The translations under genes and the position numbers were made by a program. This document shows, piece after piece, positions 43,270 to 55,734 of a DNA stretch of 64,000 nt (positions are counted from its first letter, which is position 1; each line of letters opens with the position of its first letter). A model generated the notes under the pieces. The model was not told where the DNA came from and did no database searches. It saw nothing but the letters and a program-made list of their open reading frames with translations. The stretch comes from Sanderia malayensis (Eukaryota > Cnidaria > Scyphozoa > Semaeostomeae > Pelagiidae), in assembly GCA_013076295.1 (NCBI GenBank), contig RQOL01000834.1:1-64000 (forward strand). Reading direction: 5' to 3'.

Positions 43270-43619
43270 GCCTTAAATCATTTTTATAGTTTTTGATCGC
43301 TTTGGCAATGGTTCTTTGGAATTTTTATTCCATTTAGAAGAATTGTCAATCTTAACGTTTCCAGCGATTGGTACATTTGTAAACTGTGACTTTATTGTGT
43401 TGTCATTATACCCAACATTAAACACATTTGGGTTATCCCTTCGGTAGCCGATTGCTCGTTGTCTTCCAAAGTAATTTTCACACACTGAACATTCCAAGCT
43501 ATTTCATAGCCTTGATGTCTGGCATAAATCTTCAAAGTTGTCAAAGAAGCTGTCAGTGGTAAGGACAGTTCTTTTTCTGACAAATGTATACCTGCCACCG
43601 AAAAATCTATATGGATCAT
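43270..43619 (-). pseudogene. P-element-like transposase C-terminal remnant
   Basis: The frame at 43497-43273 has ENYFGRQRAIGYRRDNPNVF and VGYNDNTIKSQFTNVPIAGN, resembling the E-x-FFGxQRxxGxxNDNPxV block of P-element/THAP9-type transposases. An overlapping upstream frame (43619-43392) is shifted by one base. Only this short block is left. Confidence 0.45.
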
Positions 43620-43729
43620 GGCAATGAACGTTTCATATGAAATTTGTTATTTTTATTCTTACTTTGAAATTTTATGCCAAACTTTTCACTTATAGCTTGC
43701 TAAAAAAAAGGTAATGAAGATCTGGCACC

Positions 43730-44757
43730 ATGGATTGCTCCTATAAGGAATCATTTTTGGTATTGTTGCAGAAGTTGGAAAGAAATTGCTATGGAATCGT
43801 CTGTTACACCACATATGTGATGACCATGATTACTGTGACCATGGTGAAATTGAGGAAAAGGGCCCAAACGAAGAGAGGCAATACCTGTCTTCCAAGGAGA
43901 AAACCATGCAGCAATTACGAGAGATCATTTTGGATCTAAAATGGCTAAAGTGAATGCCAAAATATGTAAGGAACAGACACACTGGTGTGCTTGAAATGAG
44001 TATTTAAAAAACATCCTGGATCAGTGTCATATTTATTTCATATTCCATTCCATCTTGTATTTCCGAGAAAAGGGAGGGTTTCATTTTTATCAATAGGGAA
44101 GGCTACAAACTTGTGTATTTTCAAAAATTGCGGCAAACTGTTACCCTCATTTGCACTATAATTAACTTTAATTTTCACCATCTATTAACAACGATATGTC
44201 TGTAAGTGTAGGGGAAATTACTTTCAATTTCTTTTATGTCAGGTATTTCACAGTCTGATTCTCGGGCGCTGCCCAAAGCGCATTGGCTATAAGCATGATG
44301 CTTTTACAACACATCAACTAGCATATATTGATTACAGTCACCATTCAGGAAGGTCCCAAAAGAAGACAAAAGGTGGCGAACTGGTTTATCTGCCAAAGTG
44401 GGGTAAAAGGACAAAGAACTCGCATGTTGTTCCTGTGGCCGAGCCAAAGAAGTACAATTACATCAAAGGTACTATAAGTAATATCAATGGAACTTTGTAC
44501 CCCTTGGTAAAACAAACAGAATCATTTGGAGTATTTACACACAATTATTATTATTTTTAGGTCTACTAGCAAAAACACTGTGGAGAAGACACATGGATAG
44601 AAATAGTGTCTTGGTTGGCAATGTTGCAAGAGCTGCCTCCAAATGTTTGGGGAAAACATTGCTTCACTTAATGCACCTGCAACTGCGGAACTACTTGCCA
44701 AACAGGTTGACAGGCTTCAAATGAAGCAAAACGAGATATAGTATTCACAAACAGAAA
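43730..44757 (+). other. Unassigned coding-like debris
   Basis: Two plus-strand stretches look protein-like by composition: 43730-43939, and about 44265-44480, the latter ending AAAG/GTACTA (donor-like) with PKWGKRTKNSHVVPV. Frames are broken by stops and no family is recognised. The stretch may be part of a decayed transposon spanning ~41.2-46.7 kb. Confidence 0.25.
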
Positions 44758-45262
44758 TCACAGATAATATTCGTTGTCCATGAACCCTGTGTACATGGCA
44801 TTTTGATCTGGGAATCTCTTCCTTATCTTATGCACAATGCAAGAAGATATCACCTTCCTGTTATTTCTGCCAAGCTTGCCCCAAACCCAAATAGTGTACT
44901 TTCTATAAGCAGTATATCGCCAGCATGCATTGTTACTTGGATCAAATGGGTAGTTAAAATGATCTGCATTGGACTGCATTGCCAGTTCCAAGTTATGTTC
45001 TGTTAAGCAATGATTTTCGAAGAGCGGGTGTTCATGATTTTTGCATTATTCTGGCAGCAAACCCTCTCTGCCTGTGTTGGCATCTCAATGCACTGGCCAC
45101 ACTTACACCAACTAGGTGTCTCCACAGGTGTGTTGTTTTCATCTCCAATGTCATTTGCTTCTTGGAAATATGAGGGCTTTTTACTTGATTTCAAAGAGCA
45201 GGGGAAAATTTTGCCATTCCACCCAGAAGTTCAATTATTTCCTTCCTTTCTAGCGATTCACA
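44758..45262 (-). pseudogene. P2RX7-C ('ballast' type) zinc-binding domain, frameshifted
   Basis: Reading down the minus strand: ERKEIIELLGGMAKFSPAL, a break, then PSWCKCGQCIEMPTQAERVCC, a frameshift near 45035-45045, then HPLFENHCLTEHNLELAM and finally CWRYTAYRKYTIWVWGKLGR with VISSCIVHKIRKRFPD and YTGFMDN. This is the complete series of Cys blocks of the C-terminal domain of the P2X7 receptor, found without a channel domain in many cnidarian genes. No transmembrane channel part is present here. It follows the Cys-rich gene at 45448-46582 on the same strand and may be its 3' end. Confidence 0.7.
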
Positions 45263-45447
45263 TTGTTCCCGAGAAATAAAAAATATTGGATTTTATTCAT
45301 GAACACAAATTTTCACAAATTTCTAAATTTTACTGGATGTTATTACAAATTTGATATTTTTGGGATAACAACCCTTCCCGAGCTACTGCATACATGATGA
45401 TAGTGATAGTGATGTTGAAACCTTTAATGGAACAAATAGTTTTTGTG

Positions 45448-46582
45448 TTAAATTGTATCATTTAAGTATAACTTTGCCTGATTATAGGCAGCATCTGATC
45501 TGATATTTTGCTTTTGACCAATGGTTTTTACATCGATGGACTTAGCTGTTGTCTTTCTCACTGGCCCATGTTTCTCTTTTCTTTGCATACATTTGTCTTT
45601 TGCACAAGCACAAAGAGAAATGCTGCAAAATACATTTGCTTCCTTGCAGGGGCATTTTCTTTGGCACTTTCCCTTGCATGGGCACTTCACCCTGCCAACT
45701 TGGTTCTCATCATCTGAGCTGGAAGAATTTAGCTGCGGAAATAAAACCAAAATTTCAATTAATTTTTGTTCTATACTACACAAAATATTTTGTATTTTCA
45801 TGAAATTATTTTAAATGGGACTTGAATGTCATTAGGTAGCAATGATATCAATTCCAACCTCTGAAAGGGGAGATAAAAGTTCTACATCAGATTCGTCACT
45901 ATTGCTGGATGTGTCAGTTCCATCTTCGAAATCTTTTTCTTTGACTGTGGCCTGACATTGAATGGAATCGCAAAATTAATAGTAGAAACATTTGCCAATA
46001 CAAAAATGTTACCAATGCATACTCTGCAGACTGATGGTAAGGGTGGTAAAAGATGTTATTTGTTATCCCAAAAAGTGTGCGTGGTAGTTAAAAAAGGAAT
46101 AACATAGTTCCACATAATTTACCTCTTCTTGCTTGTTTTGGCATTTTGCCTTACTACATTTACTACTCGATCCACATTTCGTATATGTGGAGAGGCAGGG
46201 ACATTTTCTTTTGCACATGCCTCGGCACTTGCATATATTTGTTTCATGTGATGGGGCTTCTGACATTGACAACTCCAAGAACGGCCGGTTCAAATGCGTC
46301 AAATTCTTCCCTGTTTTTGCAGCACTGAAAAGGAAAATAGCCAGTTGCATCTGTCCTGCCTGTTGTATAATATTTACTGTCAAATATGAATATATACTAA
46401 GACCAGCTAGGTAGGCCGTGAAAATTAACAGGATAAATAAACTCTTAGTCATATGGAAGTTACCTTTCACTTAGTTCAGGCCTGGCATTATTTCCAAAGA
46501 TCAGCCATGAACTTCTTATTGCCAAAATATCTATTGTCTCCAAATCATCAATTGTTGGAATTTCTATTCTTCTGCGCGCCAT
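45448..46582 (-). CDS. Cys-rich (CXC/CRC-like) protein, four exons
   Basis: The ATG at 46582 opens exon 1 (46582-46464: MARRRIEIPTIDDLETI...). Exons 2 (46324-46123), 3 (45951-45859) and 4 (from 45732) follow with GT-AG introns and an open frame. Exon 2 has ICKCRGMCKRKCPCLSTYT with KCSKAKCQNK, and exon 4 has KCPCKGKCQRKCPCKEA followed by CACAKDKC. The spaced C-x-C-x3-C-x3-C-x-C pattern resembles tesmin/CRC-type zinc-binding modules and Cys-rich tails of transposon proteins. Between them lies an acidic Ser-rich exon. Exon 4 runs to a TGA near 45448 unless it splices on to the P2RX7-C domain 190 bp downstream. DNA binding is plausible but inferred. Confidence 0.5.
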
Positions 46583-48060
46583 TTTGGATTCTCTTCCCGT
46601 TCTCCTCCACTGATATCAAAATATTCATGTGATCAGTTTATGTGATGCTTACTGCGCATGTCTACATTGAATTGAATTTCGATCTATTTTTATACACAGC
46701 CTATTATGCTTGCACATTCCCTTTAAGTGTATAAAACAAACATTTCGAAAAACGTCATGGCAGCCATATTGATGATGTTACACATGTTCCAAATGGGTTT
46801 TACAGCATTTTCATTAGTCAAGTCATATTGGTGTAATATAATTTTTTACTTAGAACGACCAGATCTTTGAAACAGAGTAATTGGTTTATACAAATAAAGA
46901 AGTTTTTTATAAACTTACCCCATGATATTACGTCGTGGATCATGTTGTAACCCCAAATTTTTCAGAACGTTGCAGTGGCTTAAATTAACAGTAATGTACC
47001 ATAGGAATGGAATGCCCTTTAAAACTTTCAGTTACCCAGTTTGCCAGATGGTTGCAAGAAATTTTAAAATTTTTGTCTGCCATGACCATGTCACCGGGTT
47101 TTAATACATCCATAAAGGGAAATTGTGCCACAACATCTTTCTCAGACACATTCCTGACCAGATTGTAAATGTGTAATTAATGTATCCATTTGCATTGCAA
47201 CCAATTAGCAATATATATATTTTGTTGTTTTGTACGAGCTATATAACTGTTTCTCTGCAGCAGGCAGGCTAGGTCCTTCAAGCGTAAACTCCACTGCATG
47301 TATTATTGTGCGAAGGCGTTGCACTGACTCAGTGAAATCTCCATTTTTTTTTAATAAAGATTTTGGGAGTGCTTTTTATTTTGGTGAACAGAATATAGGC
47401 CAATATACGCTATAGGCCAACATTTACTCAACAACCCAGAATGTGCTCAAAACTACAGTGAGAACTGTTTTCGCATTATCGGCAGAGCTAGGTCAAAATT
47501 TCACTTAGCAATTTTAGAATCTGTCTACATCAGAAGAGTTCCTTTTCCAACTGGGACTCTTTCAATAATTTATTGTTCGATCACCGGTGATGATTGGTTG
47601 TTTTTGCACTATACCAATCACTCACCTCCTTTCTGATTGGCCAATTTCGATACTCTTCTGGGTATAATTGTTTGTTAGGTTTTCATTTTTGTTCTCTTTC
47701 TGACGTACTACTCTGATGAGTGTCAGACGAAAAGCTTTAGTATTTATTATGTTTCGCTATGTTTCCGATTTTCAAAGCAATTTTGAAGATATAGTTGCAT
47801 GTTCCTTTGTTGAATATCTTGCTTGTCAACTTTGAAATTGGTTGGCAAGTGTTCACTGAGTTTGACAATTGCTTCTGTTGTGTTGATGGTGAGTTTGTTT
47901 CACAGATTCGTTTTATTGTTGTTTACCTTTGCAAATGTTCTATCTACACAAGCTGTACTCCAAGGGAGGGCTTCTGCTTTGCTGATAAATTTCCAAAAGT
48001 CAATAGTATTACTGTCCTTCCATTCCTGATTGAAAATACTCAAATCAATCAGGAGGGATC
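46583..48060. other. No gene recognised
   Basis: Short frames only. A Tn-like boundary could lie near 46665-46735 (TTGAATTGAAT, then AT-rich flank), but it was not proved. Nothing protein-like is recognised to 48060. Confidence 0.4.
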
Positions 48061-48067
48061 TCTATTG

Positions 48068-48940
48068 TCAATCTATTATTTGAAAACTTGCCTGGAAAAG
48101 GCGAGGAAGGCTCAATGCAAGTAACCCTGCGGCATCTGTTGTAGCCTTTCTCTCAGCAATGGCAGCTGTGTGAATTGACTGTAACGCTTTGAGAACTGGA
48201 TCTGTTATGTCAATGCAATTTAAAATCTGATGGACTGCTTCTCTGGGCCAGTTGCCACAATCCATCAAAAGGTTCCTTCTTGTATGGTACCATTGCTTTG
48301 ACTGTTTCCTGTGACAAAATTCCTTTGTATACTTTGTTAAATGGTGACCAGTTATCCTTGTCGTCAATGTTGACTTTTGTCAAGTCATCTTTTATTCTTC
48401 CCATTAAGTTGTTACAATAACACGTTCAATTTCAGGGAGCTACCTGTTAGTTAGTTAGTTATAGGAGTTCCGCTGCTCCACCAATGTGTGTTGCTGCTTC
48501 TCCGGCCTTCACTACTTCTTCTTTAAACCTACTCCACAACTTCCTGTCTTGTGCCATAGCTCTCAATTCTTCTAGATCTTTCTTGTTAAACCTGTGAAGC
48601 CTGAAAAAGAATAGTCTGAATGAAAAGGAATATTCAATCTTTAGCAATCTCCAAATACGAAATCAATGAATTAAAATGTTGCTTTCATGTAATTTGATTT
48701 GAAATGCTGCAGTATTCTTTCAGCTTGAGATGATTTTGTTTCAAAAACGTCTGCAGTGAAGAAATACTCCATGGCTGGCCATTGTCTGCTGATTTCTGTG
48801 ACGTATTGCAGAGTGAGAGCCATTGAGTCTGGCAGTTGTTCCTGTTTCTTTTAGTTTCATTCTTGGGTGACAAATAAGTGAACAAAATTTTGAGGCTTAA
48901 GAACAAATTCACCACTTGAATACTCTGTGTTAAAGTCATT
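48068..48940 (-). other. Unassigned minus-strand coding-like debris
   Basis: Three short frames look like coding remnants by composition: 48404-48068 region, 48647-48459 with LHRFNKKDLEELRAMAQDRKLW, and 48939-48685. The AMAQDRKLW motif recalls C-terminal ends of LINE proteins, but no reverse-transcriptase motif accompanies it. No assignment. Confidence 0.2.
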
Positions 48941-49299
48941 CACTTCAGCAAAGTCTACCATTGTTTGCTCAGGCTTGATACTTAGGGAACTTTGGCTTGC
49001 TTGGCTTTGGCTATGAGAGTTCAGATATATGTATTCATTAATCTGGGGCTTCATGGATTCATTTTATTCAAAATAATTCACTTTCGCTTTGTTGTCAGAT
49101 ATGTGAAAAATCCAGTATTGGAAAGTAGCAGCAAATTTTCAGCACCCTCCATTTCTCTGTCTAGTTTTCCTAAGAATATTTCTTATTCTGAGAAGAAGAG
49201 TCTAGCTTTATTTGCTTGGGTTCACTTGGTTGGCGACTTTGTGTTGGTTTTTTTGCTTCGCCCTTGCCAGATTCTCTCTGGTAGGCCCTCTCAAGTTGT

Positions 49300-49830
49300 T
49301 TTCTGCTGAACGTTTTGCCAGCAATGGCTCAGGTTGTTTTTCAGTGGGCCCATGGTCGGCCATGGCACATACCCATCATGGTTAAAATATGCTGTGAGGA
49401 CTTCATGTTGGGCTTTAGCATTTCTAGGCAGATTGTGATTAGAGCTGCTCTGCATGCCTGTAAGCATTTGCCCATCTCTCCACACAAATTGTGTGATCTG
49501 CATTTTCCACATCAGCAGCAGATGTGTGGGTTCCTTTGTTTTTCTCAACCAGATAGTTATGCAAGCAGCATGTAGCAAAGATAACATCTGTCACCTTATC
49601 TGGGCACATATTCATGGGTGTGAGAAAAACACACCATCTGTAGGCTAGGATGCCAAATTAATTTTCCACAACTCATATTGCACGTGACAATCTGTAATTA
49701 AAGATTCATCTCAATTTTGATGCGGGTAGGATTTCATCATGTTCTTTGATAAAGGAAAGGCATCATCACCAATGATATGGTACTAAACTTCACAGTCTTC
49801 TTTGCCTTGCAGACAGATAGGAGGATGCAG
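49300..49830 (-). pseudogene. PIF/Harbinger-like transposase remnant
   Basis: On the minus strand IIGDDAFPLSKNMMKSYP (about 49795-49740) matches the second catalytic-Asp block of HARBI1-type DDE transposases, and LLHNYLVEKNKGTHTSADV (about 49565-49510) matches the last helix block (AxxLHNFL). Between them several stops and shifts occur. The first Asp block and the DNA-binding partner are not present. Confidence 0.5.
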
Positions 49831-51069
49831 ATCTAATGACTCTGAATGTCAAGCCCTTTTTAATGGTGATTCTCCATATACCCCGGCATCGCCTGCTCGT
49901 CCTGCTGCCCCAACATCTACATATAGTGCAGTGGGTATGTGCTGCTATTGTTCAGTTCGTGTTAAAAGCATGCAACTTGGTAGATCTATACAATTTTATG
50001 TGGGGATCATTTTAGGAAATGGAGCCACTAATGGGAAACACCCTATGATGTAATTATGATATTATTATGACGTCACAATTAAAAAGCAATTCTGGAGTCA
50101 AAAGCACTTTTAATGTCAATAGTTGCTGACTTATGCAGCAAATATGTTTTAATAGAATGAAAAAGTGATCATTAGAGGGTAAAATTGTCATTATCTCATC
50201 CGGAATGTGTTGTAATATTTATCACCTGATGATGTCATAGTTTCATAAAACGCGTTATAAGGTTAATGTGATAGTAATAGAAACATTCGAACTAAAACTT
50301 GCAAGAATCACTCTAGGCTCACTCGCATTGACTAGGTTTCAATAATATAGATTTCACCGTCTAGAATCAATAATTATTTTGAAAGATTTCATAATAATAA
50401 TAATTTAAGCATAACCAATGAAAATAATGACAGCACCCCTTTTGCTTTTAAAGGCCCCACATTAAAGCAACAGGTTCTTCACATTGAGTTCTATTGTTTA
50501 TTAAGATTTTCTATTGTTCTCCTATTCTTCTTCTGAGAAAATGAGCCTGAAAGTTTCTCAGTTTCTTAAATACGGGGCCTTACTGTAGTCATGCCGTTCC
50601 ACAAAGACTGGCTTGCATAAAGAGTCAAGTTCTGTCTCGGTTAAATGGACCAATTTCCCCTTTACCGCCAACCCCTCATTTATTTGCTACACATTTTTTT
50701 TTATAAAAACACACTTTATAAGAACACTGGGGCTCGATTTCTCAAGAAAATAAGAACAAGTTTAGAACATGCTCAGCCTCAGATGAGAAATTAAAAAAGA
50801 AACAAAAGTGATTTTTGAATTTTTTCACTTCAGCAAAACAAAACCATGCAATTCCTAAACAAAAGTCATTCATAAGACAACGTGTTATGCTGTAGTAAAG
50901 TAGCTTAGTACATGTATAAATAATATTTGAGTTCTGGTCTAATATCACTGCAAAAATAAAATAAGAACACTTTTAAGAACATCTGAGCCTCAAATTATGA
51001 AAAAATTAAGAACATCGAGCCTCGGCAAAAATTATCTGGTTCTTATAAAAAAAAGAGTCACAGTAGTTA
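49831..51069. other. No gene recognised; low-complexity AT-rich
   Basis: Short frames only. From ~50730 to 51060 an AAGAAC.../GAGCCTC motif recurs several times (AAGAACATGCTCAGCCTCAG, AAGAACATCTGAGCCTCA, AAGAACATCGAGCCTC), a decayed local repeat. Confidence 0.45.
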
Positions 51070-51480
51070 CAGTCACCATTGCGGAAGTACAATGCTCTGC
51101 ACTCTAGTCCTGATTTTCTGCACCTGCAGGCACTTTTGCTGCTTTTTTGCAGCCGCATTTAATAAGGATTCGAAGAACATGAGCTACTTCTGGCAAATCT
51201 GTCCATTTTCGTTGCCATTCTCCTTCAACGTAGTCCACCCACATTGCTCTGGATTGTATAACGACTGGATTGGTTTGAACATTTGTTTCCAACAATGGGC
51301 TTGCAAGGCAGCCCTATGGATGTGATGAAGCAGAGAGGCATGCGATGGTGGAATGTTTTCATTTGTTCTTTTTCGCTAAAGCTCAAGTTGCACCGTATTT
51401 ACTGACTGGGGGTCATCACTTGCCTTGGTCGCTCAAACCAGCCCATCAAGTAAAAAGAGGTTAATCTGGTTGGCCCACTT
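51070..51480 (-). pseudogene. Cys-rich C-terminal fragment of a cnidarian-type repeat protein
   Basis: Minus-strand fragments read SHASLLHHIHRAALQAHCWK, then W...WTDLPEVAHVLRILIKCGCKK and, after a frameshift near 51130, CRCRKSGLECRAL. The order LP-T/S-AL-HI-RA-YQ, W-PLPE, LIxCGCKKxC, CxCxKxxLxC is a recurrent C-terminal block of multi-copy proteins in cnidarian genomes whose family I cannot name. It is cut by the satellite array at 51480. Confidence 0.4.
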
Positions 51481-52228
51481 CGTGCCCTGCATTCGCTTAT
51501 GCTCGTGCTTTTTCCAACCCCACTTGCGATGGGTTAGCTCGCTGCGCTCACCTGTCTATCTGTTATCAAGAAACATTGACTGATTGTGCGCACTTCGTGC
51601 GTTGAATTCGCTTAGCAGCATGCCCCTTTCGACCCGAAGTACAATGGGTTAGCTGGCAGCGCTGGCCTGTCTATCGATTATCAAGAAACATTGACTGCTA
51701 GGGTGCACTTCCTGCCCTGCAATCGCTCACGCTCATGCCCCTTTCAACCCGACGCTCAATGGAATAGCTCGCTCCACTCGCCTGTCTATCGATTATCAAG
51801 AAACATTGACTGATTACGGCACACATTGTGCGCTGCATTCACTTACGCTCATGCCCCTGTCAACCCCACTTACAATGGGTCAGCTTGTTGCGCTCACCTG
51901 TCTGTCTGTTATCAAGAAACATTGACTGATAGGGCGCACTTCCTGCACTGCATTCACTTACGCTGATGCCCCTGTCAACCCCACATACAATGGGTTAGCC
52001 CGCTGTGCTCGCCTGTCTATCTATTATCAAGAAACATTGCCTGATAGGGCGCAGTTGGTGCACTGCATTCACTTACGATCATGCCCCTGTCAACCCCACG
52101 TACAATGGGTTATTTTACCTATCTATCCATTATCAAGAAACATTGACTGATGGGGTGCAGTTCATGTGCTGCATTCACTTAAGCTCATGCCCCTGTGAAC
52201 CCCACGTACAATGGGCTAGCTCGCCAGA
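51480..52228 (-). repeat. Satellite array B, ~115-bp unit, ~6.5 copies
   Basis: CCTGTCTATC occurs at 51551, 51666, 51781, 51897 (variant), 52012 and ~52118, giving a very regular 115-bp period. It is the reverse complement of array A (GCGCACTTCGTGCGCTGCATTCGCTTACGCTCATGCCCCTTTCAACCCCA... series, AACATTGACTGATAG spacer). Inserted in the 3' part of the KIAA1586-like gene. Confidence 0.9.
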
Positions 52229-55200
52229 ATAATAAGACTCAACAATGGCCTCCGGGCCACCTTTTGCCGATGCAATGTCCACAAGAAAGCAGACTTCTTT
52301 TCCCAGCATTGTATGCATTTCTTCATTCATGTATATGCATTTGTATATTTGACTTTCATTGGCTTCTACAGCATATTCTTTTTCTGTACCTCCAAATTTG
52401 ACAAGAAATGTTTTTTCAAAGGAAGTTTGAAAATCTGCTAAACGAAGCTCACTCATAAACTGAGCATTTTTGGTACTACCTTGCTGAGTGGTTTACTGCT
52501 ATTATCTTTATCGGTCACAAGGAACCACTTTATGCTTTCTTCTCTTCTTTCCCATAAAATTAATTTCTAAGTTTGCTTGGGGCGCCTGTGGAAAACGTGG
52601 CTCAGTCTTGCATCAATGTCCAGTTCTCCTTTCTGGATTGCTGCCTTGACATAATCTTGCGATGTAACATATTTGATAAATCGTGAAAAGTTTTCTGCAC
52701 CATATTCTTCAAGTTCCATCTGTGACATGATAGGCTTTCCCTTAATGCGTTTACCGCACATGAGGCACAATATTTACTCAGGGTGAAGAGGTATGAGAAC
52801 ATAACAGAGCTCCTTAACACATTCATTGTATCGACATTCGAGTGAATTAATAACATCTTTGGTGAAGTCCTTGATATCTTTTGCACAATCTTCAGGCTCT
52901 CTTTCAACCCAATTGGCTGTAGTGTCATCGTATGAGACTAGCATCCATCCCTCTACCAATTTTTGATCCTTAACTTGCCTGTTTTGTATTATTTGGACAA
53001 TATTTTCTTTCAAATTGCTCATATGATCAGGAGACTTGAGGATGTTTGAATCTTCATATGATTTTTGGATCTTTATGACTTCTGGCATCCATATACATAT
53101 CTTCCAGCAAGGACAACTGAGAGATTGTACTTTGGATATCAACTCATTAAATAATTTCATAATATCAACAACTGCCCATAAGTCAATTACAAAGTCAATT
53201 CCGAGAATCTCATATTCCTTAATTTCAGAATAACCAAATGTACTAAAGGCTTCAGCAAAGGCAGCATAGCGCTGAATAATTGTCTGGAACTCGTCATACT
53301 GGGAAGACCAAAAGCATGTTGTGCAGCTGCCTTTTTTTAATTTGACCTTTAGATTTTTAGATTTAGAAAGTTCTGTTACAGAAGCCAACATCTTTCCTCT
53401 TTGGAACATTGTATGGATGTTCTTGGCTCTATTGACAATTCTTTGCAGGTACGTATTTGAATTGCCCTTCTTTCCATCACGAATGTCAGTGATTGTCAAA
53501 TTAAGCCAGTGTGATGGATCCCAAATAACATCAGAGAATATTTCATCCATTGAAATTTGTAGACTGTCAGTGATTGTATTTCTGAAGTTTTGAGCATGGT
53601 ACTGAATATCACAGCATGTACCTTGCCATGAGGATTTAAGATCAAAGTTTGCACTATCTTTGTACGCATCATTATTTGTGCAAATGATCTGATCTGCAAT
53701 TTCATCACCACAACCACCTGAAACTTGTCCTGGACTTTCTTGGCCTTCACTATTCTACACAACTGGTGAATCAACAGGGATGGCAACACTTTCTTCTTCC
53801 ATCATAAGACAGATATTAATTACATGGTTTGAGAGTCGTGCTGGAGTACTTTTGTCTGCACTCACAAAGAAATGGGGAGCAAATCCCGTTGAAGGCAGTG
53901 GTTTTGCAATGTGTTTGCCGATTTCGTTGTTAATCCATACATTCATGCATTTCAGAATCCCATTAAAATGACACATGGAGTGGCCAAGATCACCAAGATC
54001 ACTTCCAATAGCAGTGTGGCATCCAATTGCATGCTCAAAATGTTGCGCTGCTGTCTTAGAATTAACAATTGACAATGCAATAAAAATCAAGCTTTCAGTC
54101 ACCTTTTCTCCCCGGGCTTTTCTTTTCTTCATTGCTGTCTCATGTTGCAATGCTTGAACATGCAAGCCTGCATTTTAACCACTGCAAGTGACATGCATCT
54201 TTATTTACTTTTTTGCTTCGTACCATTGTTGATTTTCACCGCTCAAAAGATTTTCCACTTTTTGTGCTGAAACAAGAAGCCCAGATGGTAAGGAACCAGA
54301 GTATTGGCCAATGCCATGTAAAGCAAGCTTTCCAGGGTCATCACTTTTGCAAAAGCCTTTCATTCTGTCAGCCGAAAGACTGAAGCACAATTCACATCTT
54401 AAAACACAAGGTATGTTGTTTGCAAAATCTCCAGGATAAAATCTTATTGCCTGGACAACTGTTGTTAGCTCCACAATATTCTTAAAATCCTTCCAGTTAA
54501 TGCTGGTTGCTTCATCTTAGAAAGGGAAAGGCTGTTAAAAGCGTTTTTGCTCGGGCTTTTCCTTTACCTGTAGCATTTTAACAGCCTCTATAAGCCCATC
54601 AATTTTTGTGTTTATGTCAGTCAGTGCAGTTTCTGTGCATACTGACACTGATGTTGCTCCCTTTTCCATAGAAATTTCTGGTTCTTTTGTTGTAATAACC
54701 TTTTTTTTTTGAAAAATCAATTCTCTTTGTAGCCAACAGATTTTCTGCAGAGAGTGCTTTTTGCTTCATTTTATTGCAAACTTTTGCAGTTTTCACTGTC
54801 TCAAAATACTTTTTGTTAGCTTCTTCCATGACACTGCTGTTATTCTCAAAATTTTGAATTGTAATCTCTCTAATGGTTTTGCCATGGTGTCTTCGAATGA
54901 TATGGCCTTCTTTGGTACTTTTATCTCGCCGTGACATTACATTTACATTTTGCTCTTCATTTGCCTCAGCAGTCCAAGCAAACACAACGCTTTTCTCCAA
55001 CATCTTTTGTTGCAATTTTTGATGGGTTTGGAATTTTTTGCTTCAGGTCTGTACTTGGCGTATTTTTAAGAAACCATGAAGTTGCTTTTTTGATAAGAGG
55101 CTCACCTGTGATGTTACAGTTGTTGCAGAGGACCATTGCCCCATATCCTTCTTCAGAACATCTTCTACAAATTACATGTACAATTTTCAAACAAACATAA

Positions 55201-55590
55201 CATTTATTTGCGCCAGTACATTCCCCTTCACACACACAACATTTTAGGTTATCACCTTGGAATTGAATGGAAAGTACAAGTCCATGAATAAACCTAAAGT
55301 TTAGATGATTTTTGCTAATACAACACTTTAAGAAAATAGGTATGGCCTAAATTGTACTATTTGAAATCTAACCTTTTGTGATAAACTCATTCATCGTGCC
55401 ATGCCATGCCATGTGACAACAAGACACAGCAAATAAGAAGTCCAACACGAGAACACGCTTTCTCTCCTTCTCAAGTTGGACTTGAAACAATGGGTCAAAT
55501 ATGTTTTTTCTCTGTGCTGTTGGCGTATTCGCTGCAATCTGTCTCTGCAGGCCTATCTTTGTTTCATCGAAAAGAAAATTTGGCATTTAA
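52229..55590 (-). pseudogene. KIAA1586/hAT-like transposon-derived protein with N-terminal zinc finger
   Basis: A first exon near 55586-55371 ends at a GT donor. Then a Cys/His-rich domain (CVCEGECTGANKCYVCLKIVHVICRRC, EGYGAMVLCNNC; 55240-55100) is followed by a coiled/basic region, and a long RNase H-like region follows: CHFNGILKCMNVW, SADKSTPARLSNHVINICL, DPSHWLNLTITDIRDGKKG, YEILGIDFVIDLWAVVDIM, LVEGWMLVSYD and CGKRI. The C-terminal frame (52456-52229) holds KTFLVKFGG and ASAKGGPEAIVESYY, and is cut by satellite array B. Stops at about 53757 and 52772 and shifts near 54900, 54170 and 52560 break it. Resemblance is to a multi-copy cnidarian family related to KIAA1586; catalytic activity cannot be judged. 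Confidence 0.5.
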
Positions 55591-55734
55591 AAATTTTAAT
55601 ACCAGTCTCACTGCCACGAAAATTACGACAAACAACTAAAATATTGTGTCAAGAAATCATTGGCAGGATTTTCCAAATGTTATTTCCCGCCACAGATATG
55701 TGGCCGAACCTGCATGGAATGCAGACTTGTCTAT

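Noticed and set aside
51480..52228. CRISPR-like array
   Set aside because: Regular 115-bp period but the whole unit is repeated, with no unique spacers; the genome is eukaryotic.
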